Under the pieces are notes generated by a model. It was not told the DNA's origin. It saw only the letters and a list, made by a program, of their open reading frames with translations, and did not search any database. This document shows, piece after piece, positions 25,023 through 33,845 of a stretch of 64,000 nt of DNA. Position 1 is the first letter of the stretch. Every line of letters starts with the position of its first letter. This stretch comes from Aquincola agrisoli. GTDB lineage: Bacteria > Pseudomonadota > Gammaproteobacteria > Burkholderiales > Burkholderiaceae_C. The position numbers and the translations under genes were made by a program. The stretch is from the NCBI RefSeq assembly GCF_036621135.1, contig NZ_JAZIBG010000041.1:9297-73296 (forward strand), in the 5' to 3' direction.

Positions 25023-26644
25023 GGCGCGCCCTGCCGATCCTGGCGCTGGCGCTGCTGCCGCTGGCAGCCGCGGCCGCCGAAGCGACGCTGCCGATCGAGG
25101 TGCGCGAGGGCGACACGCTGTGGCGCCTGTCGAACGAGGTGTTTGCCGGCCCCGCGGCCTGGCGCGAGGTGGCCCGGCTGAACCGCCTGCCCGACGGCAA
25201 CCGCATCTACCCCGGCCAGGTGCTGAACGTGCCGCAGCGGCTGCTGCGCACCGATCCGGTGGCGGCCCGGCTCGTGGGCGTCGAGGGCGATGTCCGCGTC
25301 GACGGCCGCCCCGCCTCGGCCGGCACCATCCTGGGCGCCGGCCAGGCGCTGACCACGGCGGGCAACGCCTCCGCCGTCGTCGAACTGGACGACGGCTCCC
25401 GCGTGCGGGTGCAGCCGGCCAGCGAGGCAGGGCTCGCGCAGAGCGCCCGCGTGGGGGCCCGCCCCGACGACGACGGCTTCTTCGCCGGCACCATGCGCCT
25501 GGTGCGCGGGTCGCTCGAAGTGCTGGCCGCCCGGCTGCTGCGCGCCAAGCCGCTCGAAGTGCAATCGCCGACCGCCGTGATCGGCGTGCGCGGCACCGAG
25601 TACCGCGTGCACCACGGCGACGACCTCGGCACCCGCACCGAGGTGCTCGAAGGCCTCGTGCGCGCCGATCCGGCCGGCCGGCCGGAGGCCGGCGTCGACG
25701 TCGCCATGCACTACGGCGCCGCCGTGGGCGGCCCCGCAGCGGCCGCGGTGCTGCGGCCGCTGCCGCCCGGCCCGGCGCTGGGCGAGCTGCCCGGCACCTT
25801 CGAGCGCCCTGTCGTGCGCTTCGCGGTGCCCGGCGAGGCGACGGCGCTGCGCGTGCAGGTGGCGCACGACGAGCGCTTCGAGCGCATCGTCAGCGACGAA
25901 CGCCTGCCCGCCGGCGCCGAGGTCCGCATCGCCGGGCTGCCCGACGGCGACTGGTCGCTGCGTGTGCGGCGTGTCGACGCGTCGGGCATCGAAGGGCTCG
26001 ACAGCACGCACCGCTTCACACTGGCCGCCCGGCCCGAGCCGCCCGCCCCCTCGGCACCCCGCGCAGGCGGCCAGGTCGGCGCAGGCACCGTGTGGTTCAC
26101 CTGGGCGGAATCGCTCGAGGCGCAGCACTACCACCTGCAGGTGGCCCGCGACGCGGCCTTCACCCAGCTCGTCTTTGCCGATCCGCAGATCGTCGGGCCC
26201 CGCATCGCCGTCCACCTGCCCCAGGCCGGCAACTACCACTGGCGCATCGCCAGCGTACGGCCGCCCCAGGGCGAGCGCCGCACGCAGGGCCCGTGGAGCG
26301 ACCCGCAGGCATTGACGGTGCGCGCGGCCCCGCCGGCCGCGGGCGGCGGGCTGTCGTCGGACGGGCGGCAGCTCGACCTGCGCTGGACCGGCCGCCCCGA
26401 GGACCGGCAGCAGGTCGAACTCGCGCGCGACGAGGGCTTCACGCAGGGCGTCGTGCGGGCGGAGCTGGATGCGCCGAACTGGACGCTGCCGCGTCCCGAG
26501 CAGCCCGGCACCTACTATTTCCGCTACCGCAGCGTCGAGCCCGACGGCTTCGTCACGCCATTCAGCGGCACCTTGAAGCTGGAGATCGAGCGCGACTGGC
26601 GAGGCCTGTGGCTGCTGGGCGTGCCGCTGCTGTTCGTGCTGTAG
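25019..26644 (+). CDS. Secreted LysM-FecR domain protein
   Basis: The 541-residue protein begins with a cleavable-looking signal peptide (basic RR, a Leu/Ala core, then AAAEA near 18-22). A LysM peptidoglycan-binding domain follows at about 25-75 (VREGDTLWRLSNEV, RIYPGQVLNVP). Next is a FecR-like beta domain at about 80-210 (VEGDVRVDG, ALTTAGNASAVVELDDGS, TAVIGVRGTEYRV). The C-terminal half looks like repeated fibronectin-type or Ig-like strands (WRIASVRPPQG, FRYRSVEPDG). It ends abruptly in a short hydrophobic tail (WLLGVPLLFVL). This is an envelope-located protein of unknown function. LysM-FecR proteins often neighbour adenylate/guanylate cyclase-CHASE2 genes, but none is here. Confidence 0.85.
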   Translation: MRRALPILALALLPLAAAAAEATLPIEVREGDTLWRLSNEVFAGPAAWREVARLNRLPDGNRIYPGQVLNVPQRLLRTDPVAARLVGVEGDVRVDGRPASAGTILGAGQALTTAGNASAVVELDDGSRVRVQPASEAGLAQSARVGARPDDDGFFAGTMRLVRGSLEVLAARLLRAKPLEVQSPTAVIGVRGTEYRVHHGDDLGTRTEVLEGLVRADPAGRPEAGVDVAMHYGAAVGGPAAAAVLRPLPPGPALGELPGTFERPVVRFAVPGEATALRVQVAHDERFERIVSDERLPAGAEVRIAGLPDGDWSLRVRRVDASGIEGLDSTHRFTLAARPEPPAPSAPRAGGQVGAGTVWFTWAESLEAQHYHLQVARDAAFTQLVFADPQIVGPRIAVHLPQAGNYHWRIASVRPPQGERRTQGPWSDPQALTVRAAPPAAGGGLSSDGRQLDLRWTGRPEDRQQVELARDEGFTQGVVRAELDAPNWTLPRPEQPGTYYFRYRSVEPDGFVTPFSGTLKLEIERDWRGLWLLGVPLLFVL

Positions 26645-26655
26645 GCGCAGCGGAA

Positions 26656-26676
26656 GGGCCCGGCGGCGCCGGGCCC
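26656..26676. terminator. Bidirectional hairpin between LysM-FecR gene and cysE
   Basis: GGGCCCGGC and GCCGGGCCC form a perfect 9-bp stem with a 3-base loop in the 36-base gap between converging genes. There is no T-run on the plus side. It is a strong structure, but Rho-independent use is uncertain. Confidence 0.55.
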
Positions 26677-26680
26677 CGGG

Positions 26681-27460
26681 TCACTTGACGAGCCGGTTGA
26701 GGCCGTCGGCGTCGAAACGCTCGGTGGTCTGGGCGTCCTGCGGCACGCAGTCGGCGCCGGGCAGCTCGCGCGAACGCGAAGACAGCTTCTCGATCGCCTG
26801 CCACAGCAGCGCGATCTGGTGCTCGTGGCCCGAAGCGTTGTCGATCAGCCCCTTCATCGCCTGCGCCACCGGATCGTCGCCCTGCGTCACGCCGTAGGCC
26901 GAGAACCCCATGCGCGCGGCCGCCGCCTCGCGCGCGGCCTCGGCGTCGGCCTGGATCACGCGCGCCGGGTTGCCCACCGCGGTGGCACCCGGCGGCACCG
27001 GCTTGACCACCACCGCGCCCGAGCCGATGCGGGCCCCGTCGCCCACCGTGAACCCCCCGAGCACCTGAGAATTGGCGCCGACGATCACGCCCCGGCCCAG
27101 CGTCGGGTGCCGCTTGGCCCCGCGCGACAGCGAGGTGCCGCCGAGCGTGACGCCCTGGTAGATCGTGCATTCGTCGCCGATCTCCGCGGTCTCGCCGATC
27201 ACCACGCCCATGCCGTGGTCGATGAACACCCGCCGGCCCACCGTGGCGCCGGGGTGGATCTCGATGCCCGTCAGGAAGCGGCCGATGTGCGACACGAAGC
27301 GCCCCAGCCACTTCAAGCCGTGGTGCCAGCACCAGTTCGCCCGCCGGTGCAGCACCAGCGCGTGCAGGCCGGGGTAACAGGTGAGCACCTCCCACGTCGA
27401 GCGCGCCGCGGGGTCGCGCTCGAGGATGCAGGCGATGTCTTCACGCAATCGGCTGAACAT
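26681..27460 (-). CDS. cysE: Serine O-acetyltransferase (CysE)
   Basis: CysE makes O-acetylserine from serine and acetyl-CoA, the first step of cysteine synthesis. The 259-residue protein has the N-terminal helical part (MFSRLREDIACILERDPAA) and then a left-handed beta-helix of hexapeptide repeats. These carry the active-site region IEIHPGATVGRRVFIDHGMG and VVIGETAEIGD, then TLGGTSLSRGAKRHPTLG and GAGSVV-like turns. An extended C-terminal tail of about 75 residues goes beyond the usual core. That tail could affect feedback inhibition or assembly with cysteine synthase, but this is inference. Confidence 0.94.
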   Translation of the reverse strand: MFSRLREDIACILERDPAARSTWEVLTCYPGLHALVLHRRANWCWHHGLKWLGRFVSHIGRFLTGIEIHPGATVGRRVFIDHGMGVVIGETAEIGDECTIYQGVTLGGTSLSRGAKRHPTLGRGVIVGANSQVLGGFTVGDGARIGSGAVVVKPVPPGATAVGNPARVIQADAEAAREAAAARMGFSAYGVTQGDDPVAQAMKGLIDNASGHEHQIALLWQAIEKLSSRSRELPGADCVPQDAQTTERFDADGLNRLVK

Positions 27461-27508
27461 GGGCGTCGGATAGGTGGAAATCGAGCCAGTGTATGCGTGC
27501 GGCGAATA

Positions 27509-28240
27509 TCAGCCGGCGGGAGGGACAAGCCGCGCCACGGTCTTGGCGATGCCCCGCAGGATGTGCACTTCGTCGGCGGTGAGGTCGAGCCGGTTGGCCG
27601 CCTGGTTCAGGCGCGGCATCAGCTTCTTGGGGGCCGCCGGATCCAGGTAGCCGATGGCCTCCAGCACCTCCCGCCAGTGCGACAGCAGCCCCTGCACGGC
27701 GGCGGCGTCGGCCGGCGCCGCCGCGGGCGCCCGGGGCACGACGCCGAAGCCGCCCAGCGCCTGCCGCCAGTCGTACGCGATCACCTGCACCGCCTGCGCG
27801 AGGTTCAGCGAGCCGTAGGCCGGGTCGGTCGGGATGCTCAGGCAGGCGTGGCAGCGGTAGACCACCTCGTTGGGCAGCCCGTAGCGCTCGCTGCCGAAGA
27901 CGAAGCCGAGCCGCGCGCCGCGCGCGGCCAGCGCCGGAAGATGCGCCCGCGGTGCATGGGTCGGCGGGCCGAAATCGCGCGGCGTCATCGCGGTGGCGCA
28001 GAGGTGGTCGATGCCGTCGAGCGCCTCGTCGATCGAGGCCACGATGCGCGCGCGCACCAGGATGTCGGCCGCGCCGCTGGCCATCGCGACCGTTTCCTCC
28101 TGGCTCAGCACGTCGCCGAACCGGGGCTGCACCAGCACCAGGTCGGAGAAGCCCATGACCTTCATCGCCCGCGCGGCCGCGCCCACGTTGCCGGGATGGC
28201 TGGTGTTGACGAGGATGAAACGGGTCGGGTCGGTGGTCAT
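27509..28240 (-). CDS. trmJ: TrmJ, tRNA (cytidine/uridine-2'-O-)-methyltransferase
   Basis: TrmJ methylates the 2'-OH of position 32 in several tRNAs. The 243-residue protein is a SPOUT enzyme with ILVNTSHPGNVGAAARAMK at the N-terminus, GFVFGSERYGLPNE (SAM-binding knot) and SIPTDPAYGSLNLAQAVQV. A C-terminal helical tail (LMPRLNQAANRLDLTADEVH) follows, and ILRGIAKTV is typical of TrmJ. The ATG at 28238-28240 is preferred to a GTG four codons upstream. It is divergent from suhB, an arrangement shared by many Burkholderiales. Confidence 0.94.
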   Translation of the reverse strand: MTTDPTRFILVNTSHPGNVGAAARAMKVMGFSDLVLVQPRFGDVLSQEETVAMASGAADILVRARIVASIDEALDGIDHLCATAMTPRDFGPPTHAPRAHLPALAARGARLGFVFGSERYGLPNEVVYRCHACLSIPTDPAYGSLNLAQAVQVIAYDWRQALGGFGVVPRAPAAAPADAAAVQGLLSHWREVLEAIGYLDPAAPKKLMPRLNQAANRLDLTADEVHILRGIAKTVARLVPPAG

Positions 28241-28377
28241 CGGCAGGGGCACGCAGCTAAAATCGACGGGTTTTCCCGCAGCGGGGGCTGGATTGTCCGC
28301 GCTGCGCCGCTCTTTGCCCCCGCTGCCGCCCCCTTCGACGTCCCCACGTCTTCCGCCACGATTCCGATAGGTCGCCC

Positions 28378-29340
28378 ATGTCGCAAACGCTCCACCCCAT
28401 GCTCAACATCGCCATCAAGGCGGCACGCGCGGCGGGCAGCATCATCAACCGGGCCTCGCTCGACCTCGAACTGCTGAAGATCAACCACAAGGGTCCGAAC
28501 GACTTCGTCACCGAGGTCGACCAGGCGGCGGAACAGGTCATCATCGACACGCTGCTGCAGGCCTATCCCGGCCACGGCATCCTGGCCGAGGAATCGGGCC
28601 GCTCGCAGGGCGCGAAGGACAGCGAGTTCGTCTGGATCATCGATCCGCTCGACGGCACCACCAACTTCATCCACGGCTTCCCGGTCTACGCGGTGTCCAT
28701 CGCGCTGGCCCACCGCGGCGTGGTGCAGCAGGCCGTGGTCTACGACCCGAGCCGCAACGACCTGTTCTACGCCTCCAAGGGCCGCGGCGCCTTCCTGAAC
28801 GACAAGCGCCTGCGCGTCTCGCGCCGCACCCGGCTGTCCGACGCGCTGATCGGCACCGGCTTCCCGTTCCGCCGCGGCGACAACTTCAAGCGCTACATCA
28901 AGATGTTCGAGGAGATCATGCAGAGCTGCGCGGGCGTGCGCCGCCCAGGCGCTGCCGCGCTCGACCTCTGCTACGTGGCCGCCGGCTACTACGACGGCTT
29001 CTTCGAGACCGGCCTGAACCCCTGGGACATCGCGGCCGGCTCGCTGATGATCACCGAGGCGGGCGGCCTGATCGGCAACTTCACCGGCGAGTCGGACTAC
29101 CTCTACCAGCGCGAGGTCGTCGCCGGCAACGCCAAGGTCTATGCGCAGCTGGTGCAGATCCTGGCGCCCTACACCCGCGTGATCAAGGCCGACGAGGCCG
29201 CCGCCGAGGCCGCCTCGGCCGGCGCCGAGGCCACGCCGGAGCAGGCGCTGGCCGCCAGCCTGGGCCTCGACGCGGCGGCCGAGCCGGCGGCGCCCGCGGC
29301 CCCCAAGCGCGGCCCGGTCCGCATCCGCAAGCAGGACTGA
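28378..29340 (+). CDS. suhB: Inositol-1-monophosphatase family protein (SuhB)
   Basis: SuhB hydrolyses inositol phosphates and, in E. coli, also acts in rRNA antitermination. The 320-residue protein has the metal and catalytic motifs ILAEESG, WIIDPLDGTTNFIHGFP and, near residue 220, NPWDIAAGSLMITEAGG. An RRPGAAALDLCYVAAG helix is also typical. The length exceeds the usual 260-270 because of an Ala/Glu-rich, low-complexity tail of about 55 residues ending in a basic patch. The 137-base gap to trmJ holds TAAAAT as a possible -10 box but no clear -35. Confidence 0.93.
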   Translation: MSQTLHPMLNIAIKAARAAGSIINRASLDLELLKINHKGPNDFVTEVDQAAEQVIIDTLLQAYPGHGILAEESGRSQGAKDSEFVWIIDPLDGTTNFIHGFPVYAVSIALAHRGVVQQAVVYDPSRNDLFYASKGRGAFLNDKRLRVSRRTRLSDALIGTGFPFRRGDNFKRYIKMFEEIMQSCAGVRRPGAAALDLCYVAAGYYDGFFETGLNPWDIAAGSLMITEAGGLIGNFTGESDYLYQREVVAGNAKVYAQLVQILAPYTRVIKADEAAAEAASAGAEATPEQALAASLGLDAAAEPAAPAAPKRGPVRIRKQD

Positions 29341-29451
29341 CGATCCTGCCGGCGGTCCGCCGGGAGGGCGGTGCCGCCGCCCGGCGGGTGGGCACGGGGC
29401 GAACGCCTACGCACGAATGGGCAAATCCCCCCCTGCGCCCGCCCAGGGAAG

Positions 29452-31155
29452 ATGCCGATACGGGGGAAGTCGAAGTCCATCGCACGTCGTTCCGTGGCGA
29501 TTCCCCTCCCGAGCATGCCCTCCGTACCGTCCGCGCGCCGCGCCGCGGCGCGGCTGCTCGCCCGCTTGCAGCGGCACGGCATGCTGCTGGTGATCCTGGC
29601 GCTGCTGACCTGGTCCTGGGCGGTGTCGCTCTGGTTCATCGCGGAACAGAAGCGGCACCTGCTGGCGGACCGCAGCGCCGAGCTGGCGCTGATGGCCGGC
29701 GCCGTCGCCGAGCAGTCGGCCGGCGTGCTGCGCACCATCGACAGCGACCTGCGCACGATCGACCTCTGGCTGCAGACGCACCCCACCGCCGACCCCTTGC
29801 GGGATCCGCGGCTGATGACGCTGGTCGACGAGATGCGCCGTGCATCGCGCGGCGCGATGGACCTGCGGCTGGTCGACGAAGCGGGCGGCCTCCACTACCT
29901 GCCCTCCCCCGACGGCCGGCCGCGGGCGAACGTCGCCGATCGCAGCTACGTCACGGCGCACACCCTCGGCCAGGGCCTGTCGGCCGACGGCCTGCACGTG
30001 GGCGCCCCCGTCACGAGCCGCGTCACGCAGCGCCGGGACGTGCCGGTGTCGCGGGCGCTGACCGCGCCCCCGCACCCCGCCGCGGACCACCTGCCCGGGC
30101 CGCGCATGGCCGTCGTCTTCGCCGCGGTCGACATCGAGCGCATGGCCGCCGAGCACGAGCGGATCCGCTTCAAGGACGGCGGCTCGATCGTGTTGATGCG
30201 CACCGACGGCATCCTGCTGTCGCGGGCCCCGCTGGTCCCGGCCTACCTCGGCCTGGACCTGTCCCACACGCCCCAGTTCAACGCGCACTACGGCCGGCAG
30301 GCTCGCGGCGCCTATGTATCGGACGGCGGGGCCACCGACGGCGTCGCCCGCCTCGTGAGCTACGAGCGCCTCGACGACTTCCCGGTCACGGTGCTGGTCA
30401 CCCGCGGCCTGGACGAGATCTTCGGTGCCTACTACGCGCGCCTGCGCATCGTGCTGGTGCTCAGCGGGCTGCTGAGCCTGGTGGTGCTCGGCGTCACGGC
30501 CTTCCTGCTCCGCGCCCAAAGCTCGCGGCGCGCGATGGAGGCGGCGCAGCACCACCTGCGCCGCCTGGCCGCCACCGACGAACTGACCGGCGTCGTGAAC
30601 CGCCGCGCCTTCATCGAGACGGCACGCGGCGAGCTGGACCGGGCGAAGCGCCGCGGCGCCACGGCCGCCGTGCTCGCGCTCGACATCGACCACTTCAAGC
30701 ACATCAACGACCGGTACGGCCACTCCGGCGGCGACCTGGTGCTGCGGGTGTGCGCCTCGCGCTGGCAGGCGGCGCTGCGCGACCAGGACGTGCTGGGCCG
30801 CCTGGGCGGCGAGGAGTTCTGCGTGCTGCTGCCCGAGACCAGCGCGGCCAACGCCGCCACGGTGGCCGAGCGCCTGCGCCGCGCGACCGCCGCCACGCCC
30901 GTGCTGGGCACGGACCAGGGCGTCACCGTCAGCGTCGGGTGGGCCGTCGCGGACGTGGACGGGGAGGCCTGGGAGTCGGTGTACGAACGCGCCGACCAGG
31001 CGCTCTACACCGCGAAGGCGCAGGGCCGCAACTGCGTACGGCCGGAGGGTGTCCCGGCCCCCTCGACGCCCGCCGCCGCCTGCACCGCCGGGGCGCACGG
31101 CGTAGAGGCCGGCCCGGCCACCGGCACGACCGCCGAGCACGACCCCGTGCACTGA
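29452..31155 (+). CDS. Membrane diguanylate cyclase with Cache sensor
   Basis: The protein, 567 residues from the ATG at 29452, has a membrane helix at about 42-64 and a periplasmic sensor of about 260 residues. The sensor is of the dCache_1 type (RTIDSDLRTIDLWL, VADRSYVTAH, DGGSIVLMRTDGILLSR, GLDLSHTPQF). A second membrane helix lies near 330-350, followed by a GGDEF domain. The active-site motif is GGEEF (452-456), with an inhibitory RxxD site five residues before it (R443-D446), so a feedback-controlled cyclase is likely. The start is uncertain: ATG 29515 is an alternative and would leave a shorter basic N-terminus. The C-terminal 40 residues are low-complexity. Confidence 0.9.
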   Translation: MPIRGKSKSIARRSVAIPLPSMPSVPSARRAAARLLARLQRHGMLLVILALLTWSWAVSLWFIAEQKRHLLADRSAELALMAGAVAEQSAGVLRTIDSDLRTIDLWLQTHPTADPLRDPRLMTLVDEMRRASRGAMDLRLVDEAGGLHYLPSPDGRPRANVADRSYVTAHTLGQGLSADGLHVGAPVTSRVTQRRDVPVSRALTAPPHPAADHLPGPRMAVVFAAVDIERMAAEHERIRFKDGGSIVLMRTDGILLSRAPLVPAYLGLDLSHTPQFNAHYGRQARGAYVSDGGATDGVARLVSYERLDDFPVTVLVTRGLDEIFGAYYARLRIVLVLSGLLSLVVLGVTAFLLRAQSSRRAMEAAQHHLRRLAATDELTGVVNRRAFIETARGELDRAKRRGATAAVLALDIDHFKHINDRYGHSGGDLVLRVCASRWQAALRDQDVLGRLGGEEFCVLLPETSAANAATVAERLRRATAATPVLGTDQGVTVSVGWAVADVDGEAWESVYERADQALYTAKAQGRNCVRPEGVPAPSTPAAACTAGAHGVEAGPATGTTAEHDPVH

Positions 31156-31174
31156 CGGCCCGCCGGCGCGGTGC

Positions 31175-33835
31175 TCAGAGCCGGGAGCTGCTTTCCGTCA
31201 CCCGCGCGCAGTCGGCGATCGGCAGGCCGCCCCGCCGCAGCATCTCGTCGATGAATTCCTCCGCCGGCACAGGCATGCCGTAGAAGTAGCCCTGGTAGCA
31301 GTTGCAGCCGCGTGCCTTCAGGAACTTGTGCTGCCCCAGCGTCTCGACGCCCTCGGCCACCACGATCAGCCCCAGGTGCCGGCTCACGGCCAGCATCGCC
31401 TCGATCAGCGCCGCGTCGTTCGAGTCCCGCAGTGCATCGCGCACGAAGCTGCGGTCGATCTTCAGCTCGTCGATCGGCAGGCGCTTGAGGTACGAGAGCG
31501 ACGAATACCCGGTGCCGAAATCGTCGATCGAGATCTGCACGCCCAGCGACTTCAGCTCCTTCATCTTGACCACCGTGCCCTGGGTGTCGTCGATGATCAG
31601 CCCCTCGGTGATCTCCAGCACCAGCAGCGACGGCTCGACGCCGGTGGCCGCCAGCGCATTGCGCACCCCGTCGACGAAGTCCGCCTGCTGGAACTGCCGC
31701 GGGCTGACGTTGACCGACATCCGCATCACCCGCCCCGCGGCGACCAGGCGCGCCAGCAGCCGGCAGGCCTCCTGCATCACCCACTGGCCGATCGCCACGA
31801 TGAGCCCGGTTTCCTCGGCGAGCGGGATGAAGGCCGCCGGCGAGATCAGGCCCCGGCTGGGATGGTCCCAGCGCAGCAGCGCCTCCGCGCCCACGATGTA
31901 GCCCAGCGAATCCACCTGCGGCTGCAGGAAGACGCGCAGGTGCTGCCGGTCCACCGCATGGCGCAGCTCGACCTCCAGGTCGAAGCGCGCGGCCACCGCC
32001 GCGTGCATCGAGGGCTCGAAGTAGCGCACGCAGTTGCGCCCGCTGGCCTTGGCCCGGTAGAGCGCGGTGTCGGCCTCGCGCAGGATGTCGTGCACGCTGA
32101 TCGCGGTGCCGGTGAACAGCGTTACCCCGATGCTCGCGCCGATGACGAACTCGCCCTCCGGCAGGCGGAACGGCTCGCTGAGCGCCTGCCGCACCTTCTC
32201 GGCCACCATGTGCGCGAACTGCGGCGCCTCGGCGCCCGAGCGGGTGAGGTTGACCAGCAGGATCACGAACTCGTCGCCGCCGAAGCGCGACACCGTGTCC
32301 TCCGCACGCAGCAGCGGCAGCAGCCGCGCGGCGGCCTCCTGCAGCAGGTGGTCGCCGGCCTCGTGCCCCCGTGCATCGTTGATGTGCTTGAAGTGGTCGA
32401 GGTCGACGAACAGCACCGCCCCGTGGTAGCCGCCCCGCTGCGCCGAGGCCTGCGCGTTGGCCAGCCGGTCGAGGAACAGCCGCCGGTTAGGCAGGTCGGT
32501 CAGCGGGTCGAAGAACGCCAGGCGGTGGATCGACGCCTCGTTGATCTTGCGCTCGGTGATGTCGACGCAGGTGCCGGCGGCCCGGCGCGGGTGGCCGTTG
32601 GCATCCCAATCGAAGCCCTTGCCGCGGTCGAGCACCCAGATCCAGTCGCCGGACTGGTGGCGCATGCGGTACTCCATCTCGATCTTCAGGCGGCGGCCGC
32701 TGCGCGTCTCGTCGCCGATGCGCATGACGGTCTGCCGGTCCTCGGGATGGATGCGTTCGAGCCACTGGTCCTTGGTCATCGGCATCGGCCAGTCGCCGCC
32801 GCCCAGCATGCGCTGGTAGCGCTCGTCGACCACCACCTCGCCCGACAGCAGGTTGAAGTCGTACAGGCCGATCTCGGCGCCTTCCAGAGCCAGGTCCAGG
32901 CGCTCCTGGATGCGCTTGAGCGCATCGTCGGCCCGCTTGCGGTCGGAGATGTCGCGCACCACGGCCAGCAGGTGCCGGTGGCTGGACGCGACGCGCTTCA
33001 GGTGGATCTCGGTCCACAGCAGCCGGCCCGTCGCGGTGCGCACCCGGGCCTCGACGCGACGCGAGCGACCCGCGAGCGCCGCCCGCCACACGGGCCGCCA
33101 CACCGCCGGGTCGGCCGGCACGAGCCACGCGTTGGCCGGCCGCGCGCCCAATTCCTCCAGCGTGCAGGAGAACAGCTCCAGCGCCGGCTGGTTGGCGTCG
33201 ATCAGCGTGAGGTCGTCGCCCTTGAGCACGAGGATCGCGTCGAGCGCGCCCTCGAACAGCATGCGGTAGTTGGCCTCCGAGGCGCGCAGCGTGCGCTGCG
33301 CCTCCATGCTCGCCACCAGCCCGACATAGACCTTCAGCGCGGCCTCGACGATCGCCTGGTCCGCCGCCTCCAGCCGGTGCGCCCCGCCGCGCGGCAGCCG
33401 GTCGCCCAGCAGCAGCACCCAGGGGGAAGGCGGCGCCGACACGCACAGGCCGGCCGCCAGCCCGACGGCGCCCAGGAGGCCCTCGCCGCCTGCGGCGGCG
33501 CCGGCCGGCGGCGCGGGCAGCCGCAGCCCCGCCGACAGGCCGATCCCGTGCACCACCTCGCAGGCCTGCCCGCCCGGCAGCCGGCGCGCCAGCCCGGCCG
33601 CATCCACCTGCAGGCGGTCGACGATCGCCATCAGCAGGACCTCTTCGAGCGTGCCGCCCGAGGCCTCGCTGTCGTGCGCATAGCCGTACAGCTGCTGGAC
33701 GATGAGCGCGAGCGAGCGGCTGCGGTGCGCATCGCGCCGCGCCTGCGTGACTTCGCCCTGCAGGCGCAAGACCCGGCCCCCCAGCTCGTCGCACTGATGC
33801 CGGTAGAAGTCGAGCTCCCGGGCCGGGTCACGCAT
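31175..33835 (-). CDS. PAS-GGDEF-EAL c-di-GMP signalling protein
   Basis: This 886-residue cytoplasmic protein begins with a coiled region and a GAF- or FIST-partner-like segment (about 30-210). Two PAS/PAC units follow (LFEGALDAILVLKGDDL; IGLYDFNLLSGEVVV, with MEYRMRHQSGDWIWVLDRG). The GGDEF domain has an intact GGDEF motif (SRFGGDEFVILL) and RxxD site. The C-terminal EAL domain has AEALLRW, EITEGLI, DDFGTGYSS, ELKIDRSFV and AEGVET. Both catalytic domains look intact, so net direction cannot be told from sequence. It starts 10 bases after the FIST gene, and the two probably form a sensor-effector pair. Confidence 0.92.
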   Translation of the reverse strand: MRDPARELDFYRHQCDELGGRVLRLQGEVTQARRDAHRSRSLALIVQQLYGYAHDSEASGGTLEEVLLMAIVDRLQVDAAGLARRLPGGQACEVVHGIGLSAGLRLPAPPAGAAAGGEGLLGAVGLAAGLCVSAPPSPWVLLLGDRLPRGGAHRLEAADQAIVEAALKVYVGLVASMEAQRTLRASEANYRMLFEGALDAILVLKGDDLTLIDANQPALELFSCTLEELGARPANAWLVPADPAVWRPVWRAALAGRSRRVEARVRTATGRLLWTEIHLKRVASSHRHLLAVVRDISDRKRADDALKRIQERLDLALEGAEIGLYDFNLLSGEVVVDERYQRMLGGGDWPMPMTKDQWLERIHPEDRQTVMRIGDETRSGRRLKIEMEYRMRHQSGDWIWVLDRGKGFDWDANGHPRRAAGTCVDITERKINEASIHRLAFFDPLTDLPNRRLFLDRLANAQASAQRGGYHGAVLFVDLDHFKHINDARGHEAGDHLLQEAAARLLPLLRAEDTVSRFGGDEFVILLVNLTRSGAEAPQFAHMVAEKVRQALSEPFRLPEGEFVIGASIGVTLFTGTAISVHDILREADTALYRAKASGRNCVRYFEPSMHAAVAARFDLEVELRHAVDRQHLRVFLQPQVDSLGYIVGAEALLRWDHPSRGLISPAAFIPLAEETGLIVAIGQWVMQEACRLLARLVAAGRVMRMSVNVSPRQFQQADFVDGVRNALAATGVEPSLLVLEITEGLIIDDTQGTVVKMKELKSLGVQISIDDFGTGYSSLSYLKRLPIDELKIDRSFVRDALRDSNDAALIEAMLAVSRHLGLIVVAEGVETLGQHKFLKARGCNCYQGYFYGMPVPAEEFIDEMLRRGGLPIADCARVTESSSRL

Positions 33836-33845
33836 CGCGGCGCTG

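Noticed and set aside
29343..29370. Hairpin CCGGCG-GTC-CGCCGG after suhB as terminator.
   Set aside because: The 6-bp stem has no T-run and similar GC hairpins are frequent by chance here.
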